From Epinephelus fuscoguttatus (lineage: Eukaryota; Chordata; Actinopteri; Perciformes; Serranidae), in the NCBI RefSeq assembly GCF_011397635.1, contig NC_064752.1, forward strand, positions 4,126,501 to 4,190,500: DNA of 64,000 bases, given 5' to 3'. A program made the translations under genes and the position numbers. Below, in pieces: positions 32,700-44,970 of this stretch. Positions within the stretch are counted from its first letter, which is position 1, and the number at the start of each line of letters is the position of its first letter. The notes under the pieces were generated by a model. The model was not told where the DNA came from, ran no database searches, and was given only the letters and a program-made list of their open reading frames with translations.

Positions 32700-34110
32700 T
32701 AGTTTTTATTTCCATGTGTGTATGTGTCCATTCCTGAATAACTGTCTCTCATGAGCGTATTTTGGACAATGAAGAATAACATGATCCACAGTCTCCATTT
32801 GATTGCATCCATCACATGATCCACTTTGATGTTTCCCAATGAGATGTAATGATGAATTTAATTTTGTTTGTCCCAGTCTTATCCTACTTATCAAGCCTTC
32901 TTCCATCCTACTTCTCCCCAGTGACCTTCCCTCTCCTGTGGTTGCTCAATCTGATACAGATGTCTTCCTTTCTTGTCTTTATCCCATTATTTCTGCCACT
33001 GTATCTTGCTTTTCTACTACTGGTATTGTTAGTTCTACTTGATTTAATTTAAGTCCATTTTTTTGCAAGTTGATCAACTCTCTCATTTCCTTGAACTCCT
33101 GTGTGAGCTGACACCCATAAAACTGTCCATCAATTCCTATCTTAATAACTCTATACAAAGATATTAAGATTTCAAATAGCATGTCCTGTCTGCATCTTGA
33201 GGAAAGGTTCTTTAGACTTGCCAGTGCTGCACTTGCATCTGAACATATCAGAATTCTCAAAGGTTTTATTTCTCCACTGTATCCACTGTATAGCAAGCAA
33301 AATTGCAGTCGTTTCCACTGTATATACTGATAGATGGTCAGTAGTTCTCTTGGCTACTTTTACTTTCAGCTCTGGGACATAAAATGCACAGCTTGTTCTT
33401 CCATTCTCTGGATTTTTACACCCATCAGTAAATACATGTACATAATGCCCGTATCTTTCATAGAGTGCAGTGTTCACATAAGCATGCATACTGAATGCCT
33501 TTCCCTTTGAGTTCACTTGCTTCAGTATAGAAAGATCTACTATTGGTTTGTGCAGTAACCATGGTGGAACCATTGGCCAAATGACTGACTGGCTGAAAAT
33601 CCAATCACTCATTGCACTTTCCTTTGTTATATTTGATATTACAGTACAAATATTCTCTTTTTTTATTTTATTACTCTCCCAACACTCATTCACTACTCTC
33701 TTTGTTGGATGCAGATCCTTCATACTCTTTAAATTTGCCCAGTAATTGGCCATTAATTGTTTCCTTCTTAGTTGAAGAGGCATCTCTCCACCTTCTACCT
33801 GAAATGCTGACAAAGGTGTTGATTTGACTGCCCCACAACCTAACTGCAATGCTTGAGCTTTAATTCTATCCAATATTTTAAGGGTTGTATAAGCAGCTGA
33901 TCCAAAAACAATGCAGCCATAATCCAAAACTGATCTAATTAATGCAATATAAATATTTTTCATTGCAAGTCTATCAGCTCTCCATACAGTGCCCACTAAG
34001 CATCTCATGACATTCAGTACTTTCTTGCATTTCTCTTCTACTTTATCAATATGATTTTTCCATGTAAGTGACACATCAAACCATACTCCCAAAAACTTGA
34101 AACCTGTCAC
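32700..34110 (-). pseudogene. LINE N2: thumb, RNase H and C-terminal region
   Basis: Frames from 34,110 read 'FKFLGVWFDVSLTWKNHI' and 'HVFTDGCKNPE', then shift near 33,290 to 'RILICSDASAALASL'. Near 32,760-32,880 another piece gives 'GKHQSGSCDGCNQMETVDH', the terminal Cys/His knuckle. Frameshifts separate the pieces. Confidence 0.85.
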
Positions 34111-34211
34111 TTTCTCTAACTTTTGATTATACAGTTTTAGGCAAATGCTATCACTGATCTGTTTCCTTGTAAAAAGACAGTCTGAGACTTTTCAACAGAT
34201 AGTTTAAAGCC

Positions 34212-35178
34212 TCATGTAAGAGCCCAGTTTTCAACTTCATTAATAGCTTCTTGTATTTTCCTTACAGTGTGTTCCATGTTCCTTCCTCTTTTCCAAATTG
34301 CCCCATCATCTGCAAAACGTGACCTTCCAATATCTGGACTAACTTGCTTGTATACATCATTTATCATAATTGAAAATAATGAAGGACTAATTACACTGCC
34401 TTGAGGGGTTCCATTTTCTACTGGATATTTCTCTGAAAGTGAATTCCCAACTCGAACCTGAATAGATCTGCCAAATAAGAAGTCCTTTACCCAATTATAC
34501 ACTTTACCACCAATGCCCATATTATCCAGCTTTATTAAAAGACCTTCCTTCCACATCATATCGTATGCTTTCTCTACATCAAAGAAAACAGCTACCATAC
34601 ACTCTTTATTTGCTTGAGCTTTCCTGATATCAGAGTCCAGGCATACTAAGGGGTCTAACGTACTGCGCCCTCTTCTGAACCCACTCTGGCATGATGAGAA
34701 TAAGTCATTTTTTTTCTATATAATATGCTAATCTTTCTGTTATCATTCTTTCTATGGTCTTGCATATATGTGATGTTAAGGCTATAGGCCTATAACTTTC
34801 TGGACTGATGGGCTCTTTCCCAGGTTTACTGATGGGAACAATGACAGATTCCTTCCACTCTGTTGGAAGCTTGCCTTCCTCCCATACCTTATTATAAAGC
34901 TCTAGCACTTTTACGAGCGCAAAATCACTTAATTCAGTTAACACTGAATAACACACACTATCTTTCCCAGGAGTTATCTTTTTACATTTACTTAAAGCTC
35001 TTTTCAACTCATGAATAGAAAATGGTCTATCTAAAGTGCTCTGGAACAACTTTCTTTCCTCATAAACATTGGGATGCCTATCTAATGTTTGCTGCCTTCT
35101 GGTCTTGCCTTCTTCTGATAAATTATCTGAGCTGTGGACTTTGACAAAATTCCTGGCTAACATTTCTGCCTTTTCCAA
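34212..35178 (-). pseudogene. LINE N2: reverse transcriptase
   Basis: Two frames: 35,178-34,705 carries the fingers ('LSKCKKITPGKDSVCYSV', 'VIVPISKPGKEPISPESYRP'), and 34,598-34,212 carries the palm ('FFDVEKAYDMMWKEGL', 'NGTPQGSVISPSLFSIMIND', 'RFADDGAIW'). A break near 34,700 separates them. It includes the 75 codons missing from N1. Confidence 0.88.
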
Positions 35179-35269
35179 GTTGTCACAAGCACTCTCTTCC
35201 CTTTTCTTTCATACCGGAAGACTTATCTCCTGTCTGACTCCCCTCATCTTTTTAATCATTCCCCATACT

Positions 35270-36100
35270 TTACCTAATGGTGTTGTTCTTCCGATAGTTG
35301 AACAATATCCTCTCCGAACTTGATTTATTAGCTCTTTTAACCGTTTTCTGTACTATTGCTTGAGTCTGTTTATACTCTAGCAGATTATAAAATGAGTGAC
35401 TTCTTTTTAGCTCTCTAAATGTCCTGTTTCTTTGTTTAATTGCTTCAGAGCATTCTTTGTTCCACCATGGAACCATCTTAATTTTCTTCTTACTAGTACT
35501 CTTCCCAATCGCTTGTGATGCTCCCTTCACTATAGCTGTAGTGATACTTGTATTAACTTCATCTATTTGTTCTGACATGACTATCTTACTAAACTCTTCA
35601 TCACAACAACTAGTAAACTTTCCCCAATCTGCCTTACTGACACTCCATCTCCTGATCCCGTCTAACTGAACTGAATTATTCATTTCAAATGTTATACCAA
35701 TAGGATAATGATCACTGCCAATGATGTTATCATTCAGTACTTCCCAGTAACTTGCCCCAGCTAAATCACTAGATACTAAAGTAAGATCAATAGCCGACTC
35801 CACTCCATTGCTGAAGTTAAGCCTAGTGCCTTGCCCATTATTTAAACACACCAACCCCTCTGTCTCTATTAGCTCCTCTACAATCTGTCCGTTATAGTCC
35901 GTTGACTTCCCTCCCCACAAAGTATTGTGGGCATTAAAATCACCACACCATATTACTTGATTTCCTTGATCAAGATTCTCTAACTCTTCAATCTTGAGTT
36001 TCTTATATGGGTTATATAGATTAATAATAACTATCTTTCTTTTATTCAGCCAAATCTCTGTCATTACAACCTCTAAGTCAGTACTATGGTTACTAAGCAC
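35270..36100 (-). pseudogene. LINE N2: endonuclease and linker
   Basis: 276 open codons: 'VIWCGDFNAHNTLWGG', 'GVESAIDLTLVSSDLAG' and 'GSDHYPIGITFEMN' for the endonuclease, running without a break into 'RRWSVSKADWGKFTSCCDEE' and the linker. This continuity is the reference for the insertion in N1. Confidence 0.9.
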
Positions 36101-36637
36101 TCTCCCATATGGAATTCCTTCTTTTGGATGTTACACTATTAAGTTCCGACGGTGAAATACATGAGGTTTTCACGTGTTCCGCTTCCAATGGTTGGCAATT
36201 ATAATTTCTAATATCAGTGTCCGGGCTGTAACAAGTCGTCTTAGTATCATTGGTGGCTCATTAAAAGGCAGCAATAACTACACGGATGTCTTTTATTTTG
36301 GTGTTTAAAGGTCCCATATAATGCTTATTCATAGGTTCATACTTGTACTTGGGGTTTCTACTAGAACCTGTTTTCACTCTTTAACTAAATAAATATATAT
36401 TATTTTCCTCATACTGTCAACCTGAATGTACTCGTATTCACCCAAAGTCTGAAACGCTCAGTTTGACCACCCGTCTCTTTAAGCTCTTCTCCTGAAAAAG
36501 CCCAGTCTGCTGTGATTGGTCAGTTTTATCAGGTCTTGATGGCATTTTAATAAAATGTGCTTCTTCAGTCTCCTCATCATGAGACATTGTTCTTCATTCA
36601 TTTCATGAACGCATCTCCACAGAAGTTTCATCTGTGT

Positions 36638-37404
<767 letters not shown>

Positions 37405-38698
37405 CCACCTTATTTTTCACGGAAACACGGAGGCAAAACAGAACGCAGCCAGCTTCCGTTTTTTTGTGCGACACTTCCGGTCCAGCACTCTTACCACTGT
37501 GTAAATGGGAATCGCCTTGTTGTTTACCTTGCTGAGTTTAGCTATATATATGTATATATCACATTTTCATGTCACTATATCACCGTTTAGATTAATCTGA
37601 TGTTTGTAAAGTCTATAAACACAGTGACTGAACAAACATTAATATTTTCTCTGTGTGTAATTAATAACATGGTTATCGTAGATTAGCTGGGCTAACCGTT
37701 AGCTGTTAGCCGTTAGCCGTGTCTGTAATAACTCACTAAACTCACAAAGTGGCTCGTGAAAAAAATATTTTCTCCAGCGGATGTCTTAGTTACAACATGA
37801 TTGAACTAACTGGAGTAGTTTCATGTCGTATCTGACAACGGGAGGCTTTTAACGGATGGCGATCCTGATGTTAGCTTTGCTGCTAGTGTTAACGTTAACT
37901 GTCCCTGCCAGCTGCAGCCACTGATGCTTTCTAGATATCGTCATTTCCCAAAACTGAATAAATACCACACATAGCAACACAAAACCGCTTTGCTAGCTCA
38001 ATCATGTTGTAACGGCTGGATGGTTGATGCGTACATGCTGATTCAGGTGCTATCAGAGCCGATCTGCGCATCACTATGGCTTAATGATCAACTCAGTCAA
38101 TAAAAACAACCCGTCCTGTGTTAGGAGTGTATGTCGCTGACAGAAAGAAAGAAAGAAAGAAAGAAAAGGGAAAAAAGATAGAAAAGCAGCGTACACCTCA
38201 CATATTTATTTCTCACAGTTGCGCACACGTTTGGCTGGCATGCAGAAGCACCGTCTGTGTGTCTGTGTGTCGAGGGTGCGAGCCGCAGCGTCAGCTGCTC
38301 AGGTAGAGAGGCTGTGTAGCCCGGTGTGTTTTTTCACTGATTCGGTTCTGCAGGTTCTCTGCTGGTACACTGGAGACGGGGATCAAGCAGTTTGTCTCAC
38401 TCGGGATAGATTGTGCTTTTTTGGTTCATAGTTTATGATTGACGTGCGATTTATTCGCATTTAGAGGGAATAAATTTCCGTTATAACGGAAACGTGGGCA
38501 CAGTTATCTAACGTTATACAAAATACACAGACTAACTAACTGATTGACTAACATAAACAACTGAAAATGGAAAAAAAAAAAATAGCTTGCACCGTTAGCT
38601 CCGGTAAGGGAAAGCATGAGGGAAAGCGGCTGACCGGAAGTCACGCACAAAAAACGGAAGTTGATCACTATTTACTTCTGTGTTTGAAAATAAGGTGG
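37405..38698. mobile_element. Nonautonomous DNA transposon, 1,294 bp, in unit C
   Basis: Terminal inverted repeats start CCACCTTATTTT at both ends. A second block of inverted similarity (CTTCCGTTTTTT, then ACTTCCGGTC) lies about 50-95 bases inside each end. The flanks show a 2-bp AT duplication; units A and B have the uninterrupted CCTATTGAATC. No transposase is visible. It contains a GAAA microsatellite (about 38,141-38,166). An AT duplication suggests an ISL2EU-like or similar class, but that is a guess. Confidence 0.85.
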
Positions 38699-39500
38699 AT
38701 TGAATCTGAATTTAAGACAGTTTAAGACTTTTTAAGGCCTTATCTTAAGAAAACTTAATTTCAGACATTTGAAGACATTTTAAAGGAGCTGTAGACACCC
38801 TGACAAAAGATCACAGCAACAGGACAAATCTTCTGGGATCAGTTTATTACTGTGCTCACTGCAAAATCAGTCATACTTTGAATCACAGGTTCCGCTCACA
38901 TTTTCATGGACAATATTTCCAAACTTTTTCATGACTTTTCAAGGACTCATAATGAAGAATTTTCTTTTTCTTTCCCCACTTGCCCGGCGTTTTTCAAACA
39001 TCAGATTCAAACTCTATGTAAACATAATTGGCACACAGGAAGGGAGAGACAAACTGAGGGAGAAAATGACAAACCACACCTGATGGTAAACAAACATTGT
39101 CACACATCCACGCATATTGAAGCTACATTAAGACGCCAGCTTCAGAAAATGAATTTGCCATTATGTTCCATTATATGGAGGGTTATCCACTGAAGATGAT
39201 TCTAATAATTTCATTATACACAAACAAGTTCTGTGACTTATCATGATTTTGACTAATTCCATGACTTTTCCAGGTTTTCCAGGACTCTTGCAAGTATAAA
39301 ATTCATTCAGACTTTAAAGCAGTCTCCTCCTTTTGTTCTTTATCTCACTAGTTGAACTTTTCCAGACCTGCAATTTCAATTAAAATTCAGGATTTGGACT
39401 TCACTGCCCACTTTTCTTAGCATGCTTTATGGAACAGGCCTCTGAAAGCTCTGCCACATGTTTTGCACGTAAACAGTCTCTCTCCTGTATATGTGTGACT
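38699..39500 (-). other. 3' flank / probable 3' UTR of the unit C zinc-finger gene
   Basis: Matches the flanks at 24,110-24,911 and 28,575-29,370, with the AATAAA signal on the minus strand at 38,843-38,848. Confidence 0.6.
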
Positions 39501-40550
39501 TCAACTGGAACATGTGCTCACATGATACACATTTACACCTGTGTGCGTTCTCATGTGGAGTGTCAAGTTACATCTAAATCTGAAGTGTCTCCCACATGTT
39601 TTGCAAGTATACGGCTTCTCCCCTGTGTGAGTCCTCATGTGGATTTTTACGTCACCATTACGTCCAAAAGCTCTCCCACATACTTTACAAGTGTACGGCT
39701 TCTCACCTGTGTGGATTGTCATGTGCCTTGTCAATGATGACACATCCCTGAATCTTTTCTCACATGTTTTGCAAGGATACGGCTTCTCACCTGTGTGGAT
39801 TCTCATGTGGACTTTCAAGTCACAACAACGTCTGAAAGCTTTCCCACATACTTGACAAGTATACGGCTTCTCACCTGTGTGGATTCTAATGTGACTTTCC
39901 AATCCTGACTTGCTACTGAGTCTTTTCCCACATGTGTTGCAAGAAAACGGCTTCTCACCTGTGTGGCTGTTCAGGTGTCTCTGGAACATTGACTTGCACT
40001 CAAAAACTTTACCACTTATTTCACATTTTAAAGGCTTTTTACCTGTATTTAAGTTTATCGCAGCAGAGGTGTGTGGACTGTTACTGTTCATTTCACTTTC
40101 ATGATGTCTTTTCTCTGCTTGAAGCTCTGTGTTTCTAGTTGATCCTGAGTCTCCATGCTGGTATTCTTCCTCATCTTGCCTCTCAGCTACATGAGAGTTG
40201 TGACAGAGCAGCTGCTGCTCACTGGTTGCTTCTGGTATCACAGAGCTTATAACTGGTATAATGACGACAGACTCTTCCTCTGCTGCACTTTGAGTGTCAT
40301 CATGAATGAAGTCCAGAGTCTGATCTTCACTCTGCTCACTTTCCTCATCAGCAGGAGTCAACATGAAGCCATCAGTCTCCTGCTTCACTACAAGCTGCTC
40401 TCCCTCCTGACTGCTGCACACTTCCTCCTCTTCCTCTTTAATCTGTGGAGGCTCTGGCTCCTCTTGCTCCACACTGGACTTCCTCTCCTCAATACACAGC
40501 TGCTGCTCAGGGACAACCTCCTCCTCCTTACACACATGTTGCTGGGAGCT
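39501..40550 (-). pseudogene. C2H2 zinc-finger gene C, exon 2 (frameshifted)
   Basis: Homologous to exon 2 of A and B, with the acidic region and six finger units. Two bases are missing near 40,541 (GCTGGGAG where A and B have GCTGTGGGAG). With the conserved splice sites, translation from exon 1 would meet a stop (TAA) a few codons into exon 2. Finger 1 has a Ser in place of its second Cys (CEISGK), so it cannot bind zinc normally. Fingers 2-6 are intact, with helix residues S-S-G-S, R-C-D-V, D-S-S-R, R-G-D-I and F-C-N-L. An alternative start inside the long downstream frame (open to 40,610) or a sequencing error would be needed for expression. Confidence 0.8.
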
Positions 40551-40648
40551 CTGGAGGGACACACAACAACACCAACAGCATACTAATGTCATGCTACAGC
40601 AAATATACACACAGCACAGGAAATATGTCCTAATTCAACTTTACACAC

Positions 40649-40820
40649 CTGTCCTGTGTAACTTGATTTCAGGCTTCAAAACCATATCCAACAGTCTGCG
40701 CTGACGATCGATCTCTTCCTCGTACTCGACGATGCTTCTTTTAAAAGCTCCCAATATTTCTTCAGCAGCAGCAGTTAGTCGCTGGTTGACAAACTCTCTC
40801 AAAGACTCAACTGAACACAT
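40649..40820 (-). pseudogene. C2H2 zinc-finger gene C, exon 1
   Basis: ATG at 40,820; 172 bases with the same donor as A and B and one visible coding change (CTGGTTGACA at about 40,782). The exon is intact by itself, but the frameshift in exon 2 makes the gene a likely pseudogene. Confidence 0.8.
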
Positions 40821-40937
40821 TGTTGTCTAATGTAGGCTACAGTAAATGTGGCTCGAGGTTTAACTCATAGATTAACCTACTGAAATCAATTTAGTCATTT
40901 GAGAAACGCGACTGCCGCCTTTGTTTGGTTTACTTCC

Positions 40938-41868
40938 GCTGGATGTTACACTATTAAGTTCCGACGGTGAAATACATGAGGTTTTCACGTGTTCCGCTTC
41001 CAATGGTTGGCAATTATAATTTCTAATATCAGTGTCCGGGCTGTAACAAGTCGTCTCAGTATCATTGGTGGCTCATTAAAAGGCAGCAATAACTATGCGT
41101 TTGTCTTTTATTTTGGTGTTTAAAGGTCCCATATAATGCTTATTCATCGGTTCATACTTGTACTTGGGGTTTCTACTAGAACCTGTTTTCACTCTTTAAC
41201 TCAATAAATGTATATTATTTTCCTCATGCTGTCAACCTGAATGTACTCGTATTCACCCTAAGTCTGAAACGCTCAGTTTGACCACCCGTCTCTTTAAGCT
41301 CTTCTCCTGAAAAAGCCCAGTCTGCTTTGATTGGTCAGTTTTACACAATCACCTGTGTGGATTGTGTGTGCTGTCTGAAATGTTACTCTGATCGTCAGTG
41401 TGACAAAAGAAATCCTGTGCTAACAAAGTTATCTTCAGTTAGTTTTTTTTTTTTTTTTAACTTTACTAAAATCATTCAGGTTTCATTTTCTAAAGTCAGC
41501 TGCTGTAGTGTACCTCCTCAAAATGTGGTCCGGCCAAACTGAGCTCTGGCCAACCTGCATTCTGATGGCGGTGGCTTCTGCGTGCATCTACACCTGCAGT
41601 AACATTGCATTTTTCCTCATTCAGTCTACAGGCACAGATCACAGATGTAACAGGCACAAGGTCAAAACAGTTCTTCCCACATTCTGGTGCCACTGTTGAC
41701 AAGTTGCTCATATGCACCAAAGAACACAGTGTCTGCAGATATAACCAAGGTCAATTTTAGACCTTTAAGACATTTTTAATCCCACCTTATATGGAATTTA
41801 AAACCATCTCATGGCTGACATAAATGCTACTTATTATTGCAATATTCAGAGAAATACAACAAGGAAAC
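40938..41868 (-). repeat. Zinc-finger tandem unit D (truncated)
   Basis: Begins at GGATGTTACACTATTAAG with no LINE at the edge, like unit B, and shares its diagnostic bases. About 500 bp are deleted from 41,343 relative to C, removing most of the finger-array remnant. Homology continues from CACCTGTGTGGATTGTGTGT (41,350) to about 41,868, where an RTE LINE takes over. No zinc-finger gene remains. Confidence 0.8.
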
Positions 41869-42680
41869 ATGATACCTCACCACTGTCCGACAGCTCTCAT
41901 ACATGTCCTGCAACCCTCTAACATACTTCTCTGCCACTCCAGACTTCCTCTTATAATACCACAACTCCTCTCTATGCTCTCTCTAGATCTACAAAGACAC
42001 AATGCTGTTCCCTCTGACCTTCTCTGTACTTCTCCATCAACATCCCCAAAGCAAATATTGCATCTGTAGTGCTTTTTCTTGGCATGAAGCCACACTGCTG
42101 CTCACAGATGCTCACTTCTGCTCTTAGTCTAGCTTCCACTACTCTTTCCCATAGCTTCATTGTATGGCTCATCAACTTTATCCCTCTGTAGTTGCCACAA
42201 CTCTGCACGTCCCCCTTGTTCATGAAAATCGGCACCATCACACTTCTCCTCCATTCCTCAGGCATCCTCTCACTCTTTAAGACCTTGTTGAAAAACCTAG
42301 TCAAAACCTCTACTGCTACCCCGAGACACTTCCATGCCTCCACAGGTAAATCATCAGGACCAAGTGCCTTTCCACTCTTAATCCTCTTCAATGCCTTCCT
42401 CACTTCATCCTTACTAATCTTTGCTATTTCCTGCTCCACAATGGTCGCCTCCTCTACTCTTTGTTCTCTCTCATTTTCCACATTCATCAACTCTTCAAAG
42501 CACTCTTTCCATCTTCCCATCACACTTGTGGCAAGTGTCAATACATTTCCATCTCTGTCCTTAATCATCCTAACCTGCTGCACGACCTTTGTTTGGCCTT
42601 TATCACCTTTACATTCACCTTATGCTGAATCTCCCTGTACTCCTGTCGACTCTCTTCAGTCCTCTCTCCGTGTCTCATTG
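41869..42680 (-). pseudogene. RTE-clade LINE fragment: reverse transcriptase
   Basis: 203 open codons on the minus strand: 'ALKRIKSGKALGPDDLPVEA', 'VMVPIFMNKGDVQSCGNYRG', 'KLMSHTMKLWERVVEARLR' and 'QQCGFMPRKSTTDAIFAL' are signature phrases of RTE-type elements. The frame ends at 'HCVFVDLERA', just before the catalytic palm, where a deletion follows. The upstream part is separated by the DNA transposon at 42,681-43,914. Confidence 0.9.
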
Positions 42681-43914
42681 TGGGGCGGCATAGCTATAAA
42701 ATTGTTCATTTTTGTGATAAAAGCACCAAATTTGGCAGATGTGTTGACAAATATATTTCGAACAAATCTGGATATTGGGGTATCAGAAACTCATCCCCTG
42801 GTGACCAGAGCAGACAATTAAATCCTACCTGCCCATGGATCGGATCCACTCCAAATGAAATGGAAGTTGGACCGTGCTATATGCCTCCACAAAGTTTTGT
42901 GAAAATCGGTTGCACAGTTTTCACGTAATCCTCATCCAACAAATGAATGGAAGTGAATGGGCGGCTACATGTGGGCGGCCCGTGGACATGCCCCCTGAGT
43001 TGGATCAACACCAAAATTTAATGTATTCTAAGGCATGCGTTACATCCCTCCACTGAGTTTTGTGAAAATCGGTCAGGCAGTTTTTGTATAGTTCTGCTAA
43101 CAAACTAATAAGTTGAGCGGCATTGCAAAAAAATGTTTATTTTTGTGATAAATTTCTAGTTTAATATACTGGAATAGAACACTTTGCCCCCCCCCCTCCA
43201 AAGCTGCTGTTACCATGTTTTCGCCACGACAAATATAATTTAGAGACAAGTCAAAGTGAAAAATATGTTTCATTCTAATGTAGGACAACAGTAAATTAAA
43301 GACATCCAACACAATGGTGAGTTTTATAGTTATTTATAAGGCCATTTAACAATGTTCAGTGAACATACTTAACAATTACACTTTAACAGTTTGAACATAT
43401 GATATCTAACTAGTGCAGCCATCTGCAGCAATGTGGAACCTTAATAATAGAGCTGTTTTTACAACGAGGCCTTGAATATTCTGAGAAAAGAAGAAGAAAA
43501 GGGGGGAAAACATTCATAGATCACAGTGTCACTGTCACTATAATCAGGAGGCCATGAAATTGGTAGTGGATTATTTAATACTCCTTTTCTTTTAATCTTC
43601 GCGTTGCATGCATATTATCCTCTGTAGATTTTAAACTTTTTCTCATGTGCATTTTGAAAATAAAAAAGAAAAAGATTTAGTTCAATTAATTCAGGATATC
43701 TGAACACTAGAGAGCACAGAGCAGTGCAAGTGAAGAAACTGCATAGAGATATCAATGCTGGGTATTTGTAGAAAAATAATCCACTACCAATTCCATGGCC
43801 TCCTGATTATAGTGACAGTGACACTGTGATCAATGAATGCCCCCCCCCTTTTTTCTTCATTTCTCATAATATTCAAGGCCTCGTTCTAGAAAAATATTGA
43901 GCTATGCCGCCCCA
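42681..43914. mobile_element. Nonautonomous DNA transposon within the RTE element
   Basis: 1,234 bp with exact 15-bp terminal inverted repeats TGGGGCGGCATAGCT. No transposase is visible. A clear target duplication is not found. It contains a second, larger foldback (43,447-43,580 against 43,770-43,900). Confidence 0.8.
43447..43900. repeat. Foldback structure, arms of about 130 bp
   Basis: GATCACAGTGTCACTGTCAC at about 43,519 and its reverse complement near 43,815 lie within long arms. The arms extend outward through a G-rich/C-rich pair and 'CGAGGCCTTGAATATT' to near the right terminus. The loop is about 190 bp. Confidence 0.85.
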
Positions 43915-44275
43915 CTATCACTTCTTCTTAGCTAACCTCTTTCTCTGTATACACTCCTGCACTCTGCTCTGCCTTTGTCCTCTTCATCTTCCTCACCACC
44001 CGAGTCATCCTACACACCACCATCCTATGCTGTATGGTTACACTCTCACCTACCATGACTTTGCAGTCACTGATCTCCTTCAGATTACACCATCCACACA
44101 AGAAGTAGTCCACCTGTGTGCTCCTGCCTCCGCTCTTATGAGCCACTCTAATTCCTGCCTGGCTGTACAGAAGTCATATTCGTGATTTGCATGTTTGATT
44201 TGGCATAGATTTTACGTCGGATGCCCTTCCCACAACACAACACAACCCTCTGTATTTATCTGGGTTTGGGACCGG
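43915..44275 (-). pseudogene. RTE-clade LINE fragment: endonuclease C-terminal end
   Basis: The minus frame reads 'HKSGGRSTQVDYFLCGWCNL' and 'QHRMVVCRMTRVVRKMKRTK', matching the region after the endonuclease core in RTE elements. It continues the element cut at 42,680. The right part (44,180-44,275) has the 'GTTTGGGACCGG' phrase that is widespread near such elements. Confidence 0.8.
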
Positions 44276-44640
44276 CCCAATGAGAACACTGGCTTGTGCC
44301 CCTTGGGGCTGCATTAATACAGCAGGCAGGCAGTTTAATGTAGGCAATAAGCCACTGTTAAGTTTAATTTTTAATTTAATTAAATTTTTAGGTTTGATTC
44401 AGGTTCACCAGCTGCCCAGTGTGAGCGTAGACACGTCCACAGGTCTAATTAAACCAAAACTCAGTTTGAAATAATGTTTGTAACCCCACCCAGCATCAAG
44501 ATGACAGATAAGAGGAAGGCACATTCAGTCCTCCCCTCCTAAGTAATTGAGGTCCCAATCTCCTCCAAACATTAAGGAGTCTATCGTTTCCTCAATCTCG
44601 TTTATTTAACATTAAATACAGTTAATTACCTTAATTATTT
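44276..44640. other. No recognisable feature
   Basis: AT-rich sequence with short inverted A/T runs near 44,365-44,400. Neither a gene nor a known repeat end could be identified. Confidence 0.4.
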
Positions 44641-44699
44641 CCCCACAGTCAGCCAATAGCGGCACAATTTGCGTATCCGTCTATTTGTGTAGAAAACGT

Positions 44700-44970
44700 C
44701 ACTTCCTCATTTTAAAGCTCTGAAGCTCTAGTCCTTGGGTACGTCCCAAGTCCCTTAAAATTACTGCTAACCACCTAACCTAGCCATCTTACCTAATTGT
44801 TTAGTCCCACCCACTTAGGAAAACATTTACGGAGCCAGCGTTTGGCGTACATCCCAAGTCACATTGTTATCATGTAAGGAGTTAGGAGTTAGCAGTATAA
44901 AATAAGAGACTTGGGACGCACCCCTTGTGTCTCTGTCTGCTGGCTGTGGCTGGAATAATACCTGCACACG
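44700..44970 (+). pseudogene. Pseudo-exon 1 of the Ig membrane gene
   Basis: The segment ending 'GGAATAATACCTGCACACG' followed by a GTAAGA donor (44,971) is nearly identical to the end of the true exon 1. Its first half is split by a 185-bp MITE, and the ATG of the true exon is missing (AAAACGTCAC replaces it). It could at most act as an untranslated alternative first exon. Confidence 0.75.
44738..44922. mobile_element. 185-bp MITE in the pseudo-exon
   Basis: Ends GGTACGTCCCAAG and CTTGGGACGCACC form an imperfect inverted repeat that continues inward (CTTAAAATTACTGCTAA against its complement). It is flanked by CCTTG on both sides (44,733-44,737 and 44,923-44,927). The true exon 1 shows the empty site. 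Confidence 0.85.

Larger units (their letters stand above)
32540..36125 (-). mobile_element. RNase H-bearing LINE N2 (I/Nimb-like)
   Basis: Minus-strand element of 3.6 kb with a (GAA)n-type tail at 32,540 and an 11-bp duplication GGATGTTACAC (32,529-32,539 and 36,126-36,136). It is 5'-truncated in the endonuclease, at exactly the same base as N1. It keeps the site that copy B occupies in N1 empty (about 35,651). N3 inserted into its left flank, so the left duplications of N2 and N3 overlap. Confidence 0.93.

Noticed and set aside
38141..38166. Tandem GAAA repeat as a CRISPR-like or structured array
   Set aside because: Simple microsatellite inside a transposon; no spaced repeats of CRISPR type exist anywhere in the window.
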